Source: Bacteroidota bacterium
GTDB taxonomy: Bacteria; Bacteroidota; Bacteroidia; UKL13-3
Direction of reading: 5' to 3'
Assembly (NCBI GenBank): GCA_027491085.1
Contig: JAIXWW010000014.1
Span: 1 to 64,000, forward strand
Length of the DNA stretch: 64,000 bases
The notes under the pieces: generated by a model
Database searches by the model: none
What the model saw: only the letters and a program-made list of their open reading frames with translations
What the model was told of the DNA's origin: nothing
Shown: positions 17,831 to 26,016 of the stretch, piece by piece
Position numbering within the stretch: the first letter of the stretch is position 1
Layout of the letters: each line of letters opens with the position of its first letter
Made by a program: the position numbers and the translations under genes

Positions 17831-18826
17831 CTATCCAAAATTTATTTCAGTGCTATCGCCAATATTCAAACTTTGCTTATTTCCGCATAGCGTTGCATCA
17901 TTTCCAATCAACGATTTTTCTAAAATGGCATATTCAATTTGGGCATAAGGCCCAATAATACTATCCTTAATAATGCCGTAATTTAATATTGCATTTTCGC
18001 CAACTGATACATTTGGTCCAATAATACAATTCGAAATTTTACAATCATCTCCAATAAAAACTGGTGGAATAATAATGGTGTTCTCAAACTTATATTTACT
18101 AGTATCGTAATTTAAACGCTTTAATAGGGTAGAGTTGGTCTCTAATAAAATATCTTTTTTACCACAATCAAACCAATTGGCTACATCAAAACTTTTAAAC
18201 TTCATGCCGTTATTAATCATGTTCATCATGGCATCGGTTAAAGTATATTCGTTATGTGTGGTTTTCTTTTGGCTGATATTGGTATCTAACGCCTCCAACA
18301 GTGCGTGGCTATCTTTAATTTTATAAATACCAACCAAAGCTAAATTCGATTTTGGAATGGCTGGTTTCTCTACCATTTTGGTAATATAACCTTCATTGTT
18401 AACCTCTGCAACTCCAAATTGGCGTGGGTCTTCCACTTTCTTAATGCCCAGCATATTATGAGGCTCTGCAATTACTTTTTTCAAGTCAACATCGGCTATG
18501 GTATCTCCAAACACAATCAATATTTCACTATTGTCTTTTAAAATATTTTCTTTGGCTAACCATATAGCATGCCCAACTCCTTTACCTGTAGTTTGAATAA
18601 TAAAATTGGTTGTTATTGTAGGGTAATTTTTTTGGATATATTCCTCAATCTTATCGCCTAAATAACCAATGATAAAAACAAAGTCCTTAATGCCAGCATC
18701 AATTAAATTATCTACAATATGCGCCAATATGGGTTTACCTGCAATTGGAATCAATGCTTTTGGTTGTGTATGTGTATGTGGCCTCAAACGAGTGCCAATT
18801 CCTGCAACAGGAATAATTGCTTTCAT
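17831..18826 (-). CDS. Sugar-phosphate nucleotidyltransferase (NDP-sugar synthase)
   Basis: This 331-residue protein starts with the nucleotidyltransferase motif (AGIGTRLRPHTHTQPKALIP, then GKPILAHIVDNL) and has FGDTIAD as the metal-binding site. It ends in a left-handed beta-helix of hexapeptide repeats (IIIPPVFIGDDCKISNCIIG and onward). The family makes NDP-sugars such as dTDP-glucose or GDP-mannose from NTP and sugar-1-phosphate; the sugar here cannot be told. The flippase gene follows on the same strand and a DUF4286 gene precedes it by 23 bases. Confidence 0.88.
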   Translation of the reverse strand: MKAIIPVAGIGTRLRPHTHTQPKALIPIAGKPILAHIVDNLIDAGIKDFVFIIGYLGDKIEEYIQKNYPTITTNFIIQTTGKGVGHAIWLAKENILKDNSEILIVFGDTIADVDLKKVIAEPHNMLGIKKVEDPRQFGVAEVNNEGYITKMVEKPAIPKSNLALVGIYKIKDSHALLEALDTNISQKKTTHNEYTLTDAMMNMINNGMKFKSFDVANWFDCGKKDILLETNSTLLKRLNYDTSKYKFENTIIIPPVFIGDDCKISNCIIGPNVSVGENAILNYGIIKDSIIGPYAQIEYAILEKSLIGNDATLCGNKQSLNIGDSTEINFG

Positions 18827-18849
18827 AAATAAGTGTTGTTTGAATTTAA

Positions 18850-19155
18850 TTATACTTCTTGAAGTAATGTTCTAAATGCATGGAATTTTTCACCAAATAA
18901 ATCGCGACCATCTTTTTGTAATGTTGGTGCAAATTCAGATTGATAACGCTCGTAATGTTCCATACTTGGCGCAAAGTATTGAATGGCGTACGTCTCGCCC
19001 AACTCATCTTCTTGTTTGCTAAGTAATTTTAAAAATTTATAACTGGTAAACATGCCTGTGGCCATTACATCGTGCAAATGTTTTTCTTTCATCCATTTCA
19101 CCCATTCATCGTGAATATCGTGGTCTAAATTAATGGTTACGTTATATACTATCAT
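18850..19155 (-). CDS. DUF4286 family protein
   Basis: This 101-residue soluble protein matches DUF4286, a Bacteroidota family with a ferredoxin-like fold pattern. It begins MIVYNVTINLDHDIHDEWVK, has TSYKFLKLL in the middle and YAIQYFAPSMEHYERYQ later. The function is unknown. It lies 11 bases downstream of the TPR gene and 23 bases upstream of the nucleotidyltransferase gene, so all are likely in one transcript. Confidence 0.85.
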   Translation of the reverse strand: MIVYNVTINLDHDIHDEWVKWMKEKHLHDVMATGMFTSYKFLKLLSKQEDELGETYAIQYFAPSMEHYERYQSEFAPTLQKDGRDLFGEKFHAFRTLLQEV

Positions 19156-19166
19156 TTTTTGTTCTA

Positions 19167-20984
19167 TTAGTTTAAAATATCGCCTCTTAACTGGCGATAG
19201 CGTTTGCGTACTTCGTTTATAAATATGCTGCTGCCGTATGTTTCAATAAATTTTTCGTATTGTTTTTTAGCTTCAACAGGGTTGTTTAAATTTTTATCGT
19301 AAATGAGGGCAAGGTTCAATAAAGCATTATCGCCTAAAATATCAGTGCCATATTCATTGATAACAATATTGTATTGCTTTATGGCTTCTTCATATTTTTT
19401 TTGCTTGGCATAAATCTGTCCTTTTTTAAATGCAATATCATCGGTTAAGGCATGTTTTGGAAACAATAAAATAATCGAATCTAAAGTTTGAAAAGCTTCA
19501 CTGAATTTATTTTGCTGATAACTTAAATCGGCTCTAGCAAATAGTTTCAAGGCATCTTCGTTTGAGTCGACAGTATTATCTTGAATCAATAATGAAAGCT
19601 CCAATGCATTGTTTGCAATTAATTGGGTGGTGGCTGTTTTTAAAATATCTAACTGTGCTTTGGCCCATTCAAATTCGCCCAAATAAAAACTCAGTTTGGC
19701 ATTTCTTAGTTTTGCTTCTTGCCCAAGCGGATGCTCTAAAAAGTCTTTATCTACTTGACCATATAACAACATGGCATCCCACTGTTGGCCTTTTATTACA
19801 TATAAATCGCCAAGTTCAAGTTTACATTCTGCGGTAAAATAAGTTTCTAATCCTGGTAAGGTTAATATTTCGTTGAGGCAGTTGATGGCTTTATCTATAT
19901 CATTTAAATAAAATGCATACAGTTTTGCTAAATCGCGCATACTAGGCGCTGTGTAATAAGTTTTTCCATTTTCGTCTAAAAAAGCCAAATAGGTTTTCTC
20001 TAAATTTTGTAAATCTAATAAACTTAAATTGGCATTGCTCAATAGTTTTTTATTGCTTGCTTCTAAAACGCCCAATTTTGCAGCTAAATAGTAGGCTTTA
20101 TTATTGCCTAAAAGTACTACTTCGTTAAATAGTTTAATAGCTGCATCGTATTTTTCATTGCTTATGGCTAAATAGCCTAAATCCATCATTTTTCGGCCTT
20201 CTTCCTTTAGCCTTTTGTCCATGGCTTTGGCTTGTATCAGCGCATTGTCAAAATCTTTGCGTTGCACATAAAACCAAATTAACATTTCATAAAATGCATC
20301 GGTTTGGGTATTGGCTTTAATCTTTTTGATGAGTGCATTTTTAAGTAATTCAAAGTCGGATGGTAGTTGAATATTGTTTTGCAATAATCCTTGAATTTCC
20401 TCACTGTTTACGGGGTTTTGTTCTACACTGCTTAAATACTCATCTATCATTAACTGCATTTGTTTTGTTTTGGCATAAAGTGCAGCTAGTTCATTATTAA
20501 ACACAGCATTGTAACCAAGTAATTTGCGGCCATTGGTATATGTTTTTATTGCATAATCAATTTCATTCCGTTTTTCAAAAGCATTGGCAGTTTCTTGAAT
20601 TTTATCTTGATTAGGAATAAGTTTTTTTACAACCTCATCAAATTGTTTAATTGCCTTTTCTGGCTTGTTATTTAGGTTATGAATAAATCCAATATCAACC
20701 GAAAAGTAAGGAGAATTGGTTTTGCGAAACATTTTTTTGCAAAGCGATTCTGCATCATCCAAACGTTTCAATTTAATGAGTGATTGCAATAAATTATCGT
20801 AAAAATAAAATGAGTTGATATTTTTATTGAGCAGTTTTTCGTATAAATCGGCCGCTTTATCGTATTCGGCATTGGAAAAAAATTGCGCAGCCAATTGCTC
20901 ATCTTTATTTTGAGCAAAAGTTATATTGCCAAAGGCTAATAACAAAACCAAGAGTATGGCTGAATAACGTAATTTCATTTTCAT
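19167..20984 (-). CDS. Tetratricopeptide repeat protein, exported
   Basis: This 605-residue protein has a signal peptide (about 1-24, ending ITFAQ). TPR helix pairs run through its length, for example AAQFFSNAEYDKAADLYEKL near 32, YLAISNEKYDAAIKLFNEVV near 275 and AFKKGQIYAKQKKYEEAIKQ near 520. It has no catalytic domain and probably acts as a periplasmic scaffold. A TATATTTG sequence sits only 3 bases before the ATG (20987-20994), so the second Met (20978) could be the start of a leaderless transcript. It heads a likely operon with DUF4286, the nucleotidyltransferase and the flippase. Confidence 0.85.
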   Translation of the reverse strand: MKMKLRYSAILLVLLLAFGNITFAQNKDEQLAAQFFSNAEYDKAADLYEKLLNKNINSFYFYDNLLQSLIKLKRLDDAESLCKKMFRKTNSPYFSVDIGFIHNLNNKPEKAIKQFDEVVKKLIPNQDKIQETANAFEKRNEIDYAIKTYTNGRKLLGYNAVFNNELAALYAKTKQMQLMIDEYLSSVEQNPVNSEEIQGLLQNNIQLPSDFELLKNALIKKIKANTQTDAFYEMLIWFYVQRKDFDNALIQAKAMDKRLKEEGRKMMDLGYLAISNEKYDAAIKLFNEVVLLGNNKAYYLAAKLGVLEASNKKLLSNANLSLLDLQNLEKTYLAFLDENGKTYYTAPSMRDLAKLYAFYLNDIDKAINCLNEILTLPGLETYFTAECKLELGDLYVIKGQQWDAMLLYGQVDKDFLEHPLGQEAKLRNAKLSFYLGEFEWAKAQLDILKTATTQLIANNALELSLLIQDNTVDSNEDALKLFARADLSYQQNKFSEAFQTLDSIILLFPKHALTDDIAFKKGQIYAKQKKYEEAIKQYNIVINEYGTDILGDNALLNLALIYDKNLNNPVEAKKQYEKFIETYGSSIFINEVRKRYRQLRGDILN

Positions 20985-20986
20985 AG

Positions 20987-20994
20987 CAAATATA
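20987..20994 (-). promoter_or_regulatory. Possible -7 element abutting the TPR gene start
   Basis: On the minus strand this reads TATATTTG, an exact TAnnTTTG match. It ends 2 bases before the annotated ATG. If functional it would give a leaderless transcript beginning near the second Met codon; otherwise it is a chance match in AT-rich DNA. Confidence 0.3.
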
Positions 20995-21097
20995 TCAAAC
21001 TAACAATGGTTTTCAATATTTATAATAAATGGTTTTTAAGTTTAGGTTATGTTTGGTTTAAAAATTTTATAAAGCAACAAATAATTTTATAAACGGT

Positions 21098-21700
21098 TTA
21101 TTTCTTAATTTTATTAGGATTATTAGTTACAAATGCATCCCAACTTGTTGCCTTTTTTTTAGCTGGAATTTTTGCTTTGGATTTAGCAGTTTCAATACCT
21201 AAGTTTTTTTGCATAAAATGACAATAAGCAGCTGCTAATCCATCGGTGGCGTCTAAAAACTTAGAGTCGTATTTAAATTTTAAAATATGCTCCAACATTC
21301 CTGCTACTTGCTCTTTAGTAGCGTTTCCGTTTCCCGTAATTGATTGTTTTATTTTTTTTGGAGAATACTCGTTTACAGCTAATTCTCTGCTCATAGCACC
21401 TGCAATGGCAACTCCTTGCGCTCTTCCTAGTTTCAGCATGGATTGTACGTTTTTACCAAAAAATGGAGCTTCAATGGCCATTTCATCGGGTTTAAATTCA
21501 TCAATTAAGCCAATGGTTCTTTCAAAAATTTTCTTCAATTTCATGGCGTAATCATCGTATTTTTCTAAATGAAGTACGCCAAGTGTAATTAAACTCACTT
21601 GTTTTTTATTGATACCAATTATGCCATATCCCATTACAATCGTTCCGGGGTCAATGCCTAGAATTATTCGGTCAAATTCTTTTAAGTTTTCTGTTTCCAT
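21098..21700 (-). CDS. ruvC: Crossover junction endodeoxyribonuclease RuvC
   Basis: This 200-residue Holliday-junction resolvase has the four acidic catalytic residues at D17 (ILGIDPGT), E77 (EMAIEAPFFGKN), D150 and D153 (FLDATDGLAAA). The spacing is the same as in E. coli RuvC to within a residue. It acts with RuvAB in homologous recombination; ruvA and ruvB are not in the window. The C-terminal 30 residues are a lysine-rich extension. The start ATG shares its last base with the stop of the upstream membrane-protein gene, so translation is probably coupled. Confidence 0.96.
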   Translation of the reverse strand: METENLKEFDRIILGIDPGTIVMGYGIIGINKKQVSLITLGVLHLEKYDDYAMKLKKIFERTIGLIDEFKPDEMAIEAPFFGKNVQSMLKLGRAQGVAIAGAMSRELAVNEYSPKKIKQSITGNGNATKEQVAGMLEHILKFKYDSKFLDATDGLAAAYCHFMQKNLGIETAKSKAKIPAKKKATSWDAFVTNNPNKIKK

Positions 21701-22101
21701 TAAAAATTTTGATTCTCAAACAATACATATGAGAAAATTATGATGGTTCCTAATACGCGCAGAATTGATACGAAAATATAATTATTGGTAAAACTAATCG
21801 GTAAGTTATTCTTCACCATTTTATTATAATTTATATTCATGGGAATAACAGTTGCTAGTACATTGATTAAAACTAGTGTTAAAATAGCAAGTCTAAGATT
21901 CAATAAATCGAAAAATGTAATGATTAAAAACAAAATTATTGCAGCAATTCCAACATACAAATTGATGTTGCTTCGTTTGTTGAACAATTGAGCCAAAATT
22001 GCTTTGTGTTCATCGGTTAATTGTGCTATGTATTTTTGTTGCCAAATTCGGCTACCAAACATGATGGCAACACCTAATAATAAATAAAATATAAAACCCA
22101 T
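21700..22101 (-). CDS. Small membrane protein upstream of ruvC, function unknown
   Basis: This 133-residue protein has four predicted helices (near 1-15, 48-67, 69-90 and 105-128) and a short charged stretch after the first helix (KYIAQLTDEHKAILAQLFNK). I recognise no named family. It is the first gene of a two-gene unit with ruvC, overlapping it by one base, and has the best-formed promoter in the window just upstream (22119-22149). Confidence 0.7.
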   Translation of the reverse strand: MGFIFYLLLGVAIMFGSRIWQQKYIAQLTDEHKAILAQLFNKRSNINLYVGIAAIILFLIITFFDLLNLRLAILTLVLINVLATVIPMNINYNKMVKNNLPISFTNNYIFVSILRVLGTIIIFSYVLFENQNF

Positions 22102-22118
22102 TTTTCGTTTTAAAAACT

Positions 22119-22149
22119 CAAATATATTTTAAAAACAAAAGCAATCAAA
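22119..22149 (-). promoter_or_regulatory. Bacteroidota-type promoter of the membrane protein-ruvC unit
   Basis: On the minus strand TTTG (22146-22149) is followed by exactly 19 bases and then TATATTTG (22119-22126). Both boxes match the consensus TTTG-N19-TAnnTTTG fully. The -7 element ends 17 bases before the ATG at 22101. Confidence 0.75.
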
Positions 22150-22194
22150 TAAAATTATATAAATTGCCTGCCTTAAAGGCAAATAAATATTGGC

Positions 22195-23178
22195 TTGAAA
22201 CAGTTTTGGCTAACACATAAAAAATGGATTACGTACTTAAAAATTGCATTGGCATTTTTAACGGTTGCATTTATTTTATATAAACTTTTGATTGCCTATA
22301 ATATAGATGAAAAAGTAGCTTTGTTTCAATTTGATTTTTCATTCAAAAATTCGGTTTTCTTGGTTTTTGCTGTATTGCTGTTATTCCTCAATTGGGGTTT
22401 AGAAACTCTAAAATGGCAATTATTAATTAATCAATTTGAAGCCATAAAATTCTTGGATGCATTAAAAGCCGTATTTTCTGGCGTTACCTTAAGCATTATT
22501 ACCCCAAATCAAATCGGTGATTTTGCTGGAAGGGTCATTCATTTAAAAATACTCAATAAAATTAAAGGTTCTTTGGTTACTGTTATTGGGCATACTGCCC
22601 AATCTTTGGTTACAGCTGTTTTTGGTATGTACGCACTTTTGGCCTTTGCAGCCAAAGCCGATTTTTATGTTTACATTTATTGGAAATATATTGCCATTGC
22701 ATTTTTAATCATGCACGCAGTGGTAATTTTCGGTTTTATAAGAATAGATTTGGTTTATAATGCGTTATCTAGATTTAGATTTTTCTCCAAAATTGAGCAA
22801 TATGTTGTTGTTTTTAAGGCTTATACCAAAACGCAGTTAACAAAAGTGTTACTTATTTCGGCTTTGCGTTACACTGTTTTTTTATTCCAATATGTTTTTT
22901 TACTTCAGTTTTTTGGTGTGCATGTTGGTTTGGTCAATTGTTTTATTGGTGTCATTGCAGTTTTCTGTATTCAATCGGTGGTGCCAAGTTTTTTCTTACT
23001 CGATATTGGCTTACGTGGCGCAAGTGCCCTTTTTGTTTTCAGTGAATTGAGTAATGGCAATCATGCTTTCGATTTAGGTGTATTGCTTTCGGCTTACTCG
23101 CTTTGGGTAATTAATATGATGGTGCCAGCACTTTTGGGTTTGGTATTTATTTTAAAACATAAATTTAGTTTTAAATGA
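22195..23178 (+). CDS. Flippase-like integral membrane protein (UPF0104/LPG synthase TM-like)
   Basis: This 327-residue protein has about eight transmembrane segments. The conserved ITPNQIGDFAGRVIHLKIL segment near residue 103 fits the lysylphosphatidylglycerol-synthase TM region family (UPF0104). Members are often paired with glycosyltransferases and are thought to move or modify lipids. The only usable start is a TTG at 22195, because an in-frame stop lies at 22174 and no Met follows in the first helix. Its stop overlaps the ATG of the GT2 gene (ATGA at 23175), so the two are translationally coupled. Confidence 0.8.
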   Translation: MKQFWLTHKKWITYLKIALAFLTVAFILYKLLIAYNIDEKVALFQFDFSFKNSVFLVFAVLLLFLNWGLETLKWQLLINQFEAIKFLDALKAVFSGVTLSIITPNQIGDFAGRVIHLKILNKIKGSLVTVIGHTAQSLVTAVFGMYALLAFAAKADFYVYIYWKYIAIAFLIMHAVVIFGFIRIDLVYNALSRFRFFSKIEQYVVVFKAYTKTQLTKVLLISALRYTVFLFQYVFLLQFFGVHVGLVNCFIGVIAVFCIQSVVPSFFLLDIGLRGASALFVFSELSNGNHAFDLGVLLSAYSLWVINMMVPALLGLVFILKHKFSFK

Positions 23179-24305
23179 TTTCTTGGATAGTAACATCTTA
23201 TTTTTTAACTGCTTTTTATTGCTGTTTGATAGCATTTTTTTATGTTGGATTATTAGCAATTATTTTACGAACAAAAAGGCAAAATAAATTGCCAATTTCT
23301 CCAGTTCAAAATAGTTTTTCTATTGTTATTTCTGCTAGGAACGAAGCTGGTTTTATCAGACAATGTTTGCAGTCAATTATCAATCAAAATTATAATTCAG
23401 AAAACTTTGAAATCATTGTAATCAATGACCATTCAACAGATGATACATTAGAAATTCTCAGTCAATTCAATATTCAGCATTCAACATTCAACATTTCAAT
23501 AATAGATTTAGCTGATTTTGAAAAAATAAAGAATAAAAAACAAGCCATTACTAAGGGCATTGAACAAGCAAAATTTGATTATATTATTTTGACTGATGCT
23601 GATTGTACTAGAGGTAATAATTGGTTGAAAACCATCAATCAATTCATTAATATTTCTTCGACAAAATTGGTGTATGCTCCAGTTGAATTTACTGCAAAAA
23701 ATATTTTCGAAAAATTGCAAGCATTAGAGTTTGCAGGTTTAGTAGGAGTAGGGGCTGCGGCTATGGAATTAAAATATCCAAACATGTGTAGCGCAGCTAA
23801 TTTAATTTTTGAAAAAAAGGTATTTTTTGAAGTAAATGGTTATGCCGATAATATGCATGTTATAAGTGGCGATGATGAATTTTTAATGCATAAATTTTTT
23901 AAAAAATATCCTAATCAAGTTCAGTTTCTACACCAAAAAGAAGCCATAGTTTTAACAGGAGCAAATGGTACTTTAAGTCAGCTTACAGAGCAGCGTAAAC
24001 GCTGGGTAAGTAAAAGCACTAAGTACGAAAATAGGTATATTACTTTTATTCTTATCATGGCTTACTTTTACAATATGAGCATGGTTGTAAATCTTTTTAT
24101 TGATTGGCATTTGGCTTTGAATCAAATATTATTTAAAACGCTAATAGAAGGCGTTTTTTTAGTAACTATTTTAAAACTTTTTGGTAAAACTAAACTTATT
24201 TTATTATTACCACTTGCCGAAATATTTCATGTGTTATATGTAATAATTATTGGCATTTGGGCTAATTTTGGAACTTATAATTGGAAGGGTAGAACCCATA
24301 AATAA
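23175..24305 (+). CDS. Glycosyltransferase family 2, membrane-anchored
   Basis: This 376-residue protein has an N-terminal helix (about 5-32) and a GT2 domain. The GT2 domain is marked by FSIVISARNEAGFIRQCLQS, the nucleotide-binding IVINDHSTDDT, the metal-binding TDADCTR and GDDEFLMHK, and the acceptor motif EQRKRWVSKS (a QxxRW variant). Two or three C-terminal helices follow. It resembles processive or lipid-linked GT2 enzymes. The segment SQFNIQHSTFNIS (about residues 97-109) is an insertion encoded by repeat-like DNA (see the repeat entry at 23463). It overlaps the upstream flippase-like gene by 4 bases. Confidence 0.88.
   Translation: MISWIVTSYFLTAFYCCLIAFFYVGLLAIILRTKRQNKLPISPVQNSFSIVISARNEAGFIRQCLQSIINQNYNSENFEIIVINDHSTDDTLEILSQFNIQHSTFNISIIDLADFEKIKNKKQAITKGIEQAKFDYIILTDADCTRGNNWLKTINQFINISSTKLVYAPVEFTAKNIFEKLQALEFAGLVGVGAAAMELKYPNMCSAANLIFEKKVFFEVNGYADNMHVISGDDEFLMHKFFKKYPNQVQFLHQKEAIVLTGANGTLSQLTEQRKRWVSKSTKYENRYITFILIMAYFYNMSMVVNLFIDWHLALNQILFKTLIEGVFLVTILKLFGKTKLILLLPLAEIFHVLYVIIIGIWANFGTYNWKGRTHK
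23463..23505 (+). repeat. In-frame copy of an ATTCAACATTCA-type repeat inside the GT2 gene
   Basis: The DNA carries CAATTCAATATTCAGCATTC followed by AACATTCAACATTTCAATA, a degenerate tandem array of AATTCAACATTCA. The same unit forms the 14-bp tandem repeat in the intergenic region at 50868-50895. Here it reads through in frame as QFNIQHSTFNIS, between beta-strands of the GT2 Rossmann domain. Confidence 0.5.
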
Positions 24306-24311
24306 TTTTTT

Positions 24312-24587
24312 ATGCAATACGAATTGAGCGAAATAGATTTTGATATTTTAAACGTTTTATATTTTGTAGAACCATTTAGCAAAATACTAGAAGAAGTGGA
24401 TGCGCCACCTAAAATAGTAGCCGATTGTTTAAAGCATTTAATTGCCAAAAAAATGGTAGTGGCCATGCGTTTTGATGAACAAAAACAAGACTATGTAAAA
24501 AGCTTCATTTTTGACAGTGACGATATGCACGCTTACAGTTATTTAGCTACCAAAGATGGCCTTTTGGCTCATAATGGAAGGCTGTAA
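24312..24587 (+). CDS. Small conserved-looking protein, possible winged-helix fold
   Basis: This 91-residue soluble protein is acidic at the N-terminus (YELSEIDFDILNVLYFVEPF). Its helical pattern, PKIVADCLKHLIAKKMVVAM, is consistent with a winged-helix domain, and the strand-like end is YSYLATKDGLLAHNGRL. I do not recognise the family. It starts 6 bases after the GT2 stop, so it belongs to that transcript, and converges on tilS with only 3 bases between stop codons. Confidence 0.65.
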   Translation: MQYELSEIDFDILNVLYFVEPFSKILEEVDAPPKIVADCLKHLIAKKMVVAMRFDEQKQDYVKSFIFDSDDMHAYSYLATKDGLLAHNGRL

Positions 24588-24602
24588 GTTTTATTTTACA
24601 GC
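24581..24602. terminator. Short hairpin spanning both stop codons of convergent genes
   Basis: GCTGTAA (24581-24587) pairs with TTACAGC (24596-24602) around an 8-base AT loop. Its left arm contains the stop codon of the 91-residue gene and its right arm lies in the last codons of tilS. It has no long T run, so it may be weak. Confidence 0.35.
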
Positions 24603-25919
24603 TATCCTTAATATACTTTTCGTATCTTCATTAATCTTAAAATCGTTACTGATTTGGTAAGGAATTACTGCCGCAATTTGATTGGTAGTTTTGCTTGTTA
24701 AAACCAAACATTTTTCTTTTTCAAATTGGTTAATTTTTTTATCAATTAAATAATCGCTTACTAGCTTAGTGCCTTGCATACCAAGGGGCTTAAAGCGGTC
24801 GCCTTGCTGCCAAGTGTGTAATATAAACTCGTTTCCAATTTTATCTTTATCTAAGTATAAACAGTTTTTTTCAAATACTTTTGGGTATTCGCTCAAAGTT
24901 TCAAAATGAATGGGTCCCAAATTGCTTTGAAATTGAAGGGTTTGTTTACCAATTTCAATGGTTTGATTGATGATTTCAACTTCTCTTTCTTTAATTACAA
25001 AGTGTTTTCTATCCACCAATAATTGGTGTGTTTTTGAATCGAAAATGGCACCAGTTGAAATATTGGGGTTTTCACATAATTGAATCACATCATTTTCTGT
25101 AAAACCCAATTCATTTAACACATAAAATAAAAAGGTTTTTGAAGCATAGTGTTGTTTAATTTTTAGGTCAATATAAAGCAGGCCTTTTTGGTTTTTTATA
25201 TAAATTTTTTTTAGGTCGTTCAGTTTTTCTTGCAGCAATTGCTCATCAATTTTAATTCTATTGCTTAACTCATAAAAGTTATCAATTACTTTTTCATTTA
25301 AAGATGCCAGTTTAGGCATAACCTCGAGCCTAATTTTATTACGCCAATAGTCCGTTTTTTTATTACTGCTATCTTCCCTGAATGGAATTTTTTCTGCATT
25401 TGCATAATTTTCAATTTGGTTTCTATTGGCAAAAAGTAAGGGCCTAATTATATTATTTTTTTTAGGTAAAATGCCATGTAATCCGATAATCCCGGTTCCT
25501 CTTGTTATGTTAATAAGCATGGTTTCTGCTACATCGTTTTGGTGGTGTGCAGTAGCAATTAGTTGAAAATTGTTTTCCTTACAAAGTTGATCAAACCAAT
25601 TATACCTGAGTTCGCGAGCTGCCATTTGGGTTGAAAGTTTATTTTCAACAGCATATTTTGTTGTGACAAATTTATTGGTGTAAAATGTGATATTATTTTC
25701 AGTACAAATTTGTTTTACAAGGGCTTCATCACCATCACTTTCAATTCCTCTCAGTCCAAAATTACAATGAGCAACAGCAAATTGATAGTCGCTTTTAATA
25801 AATAAATGCAGCATAACCATAGAATCTACTCCACCACTAATGGTGAGTAAAACCGTTTCATTTTCAGTTATTAACTTTTCATTTTTGATGAAATTTTGAA
25901 ATGCTTCAATCATTTGCAT
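24591..25919 (-). CDS. tilS: tRNA(Ile)-lysidine synthase
   Basis: This 442-residue enzyme ligates lysine to C34 of tRNA-Ile(CAU), changing it to read AUA and to be charged with Ile. The PP-loop motif SGGVDS is at 28-33. The FGLRGIESDGDE segment, TAHHQNDVAETMLINITRGT and the conserved RPLL and PFREDSSN regions follow, and a C-terminal TilS domain contains WQQGDRFKPLGMQGTKLVSD. It is full length and essential in most bacteria. The start is the ATG at 25919, with M3 as an alternative. Confidence 0.96.
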   Translation of the reverse strand: MQMIEAFQNFIKNEKLITENETVLLTISGGVDSMVMLHLFIKSDYQFAVAHCNFGLRGIESDGDEALVKQICTENNITFYTNKFVTTKYAVENKLSTQMAARELRYNWFDQLCKENNFQLIATAHHQNDVAETMLINITRGTGIIGLHGILPKKNNIIRPLLFANRNQIENYANAEKIPFREDSSNKKTDYWRNKIRLEVMPKLASLNEKVIDNFYELSNRIKIDEQLLQEKLNDLKKIYIKNQKGLLYIDLKIKQHYASKTFLFYVLNELGFTENDVIQLCENPNISTGAIFDSKTHQLLVDRKHFVIKEREVEIINQTIEIGKQTLQFQSNLGPIHFETLSEYPKVFEKNCLYLDKDKIGNEFILHTWQQGDRFKPLGMQGTKLVSDYLIDKKINQFEKEKCLVLTSKTTNQIAAVIPYQISNDFKINEDTKSILRIAVK

Positions 25920-26004
25920 TTTAACTTGGTATAATTTATGGTGTAATTTTACAACTATTTAAGCATAATATTATATTTAAGCTATGCTGTAATTAAAAAT
26001 TTAA

Positions 26005-26012
26005 TAGTTTTG
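26005..26012 (+). promoter_or_regulatory. Possible -7 element next to the OstA-like gene start
   Basis: TAGTTTTG matches TAnnTTTG and ends 4 bases before the ATG at 26017. A transcript from it would have almost no leader. No -33 box is seen at the usual spacing. Confidence 0.3.
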
Positions 26013-26016
26013 AACC

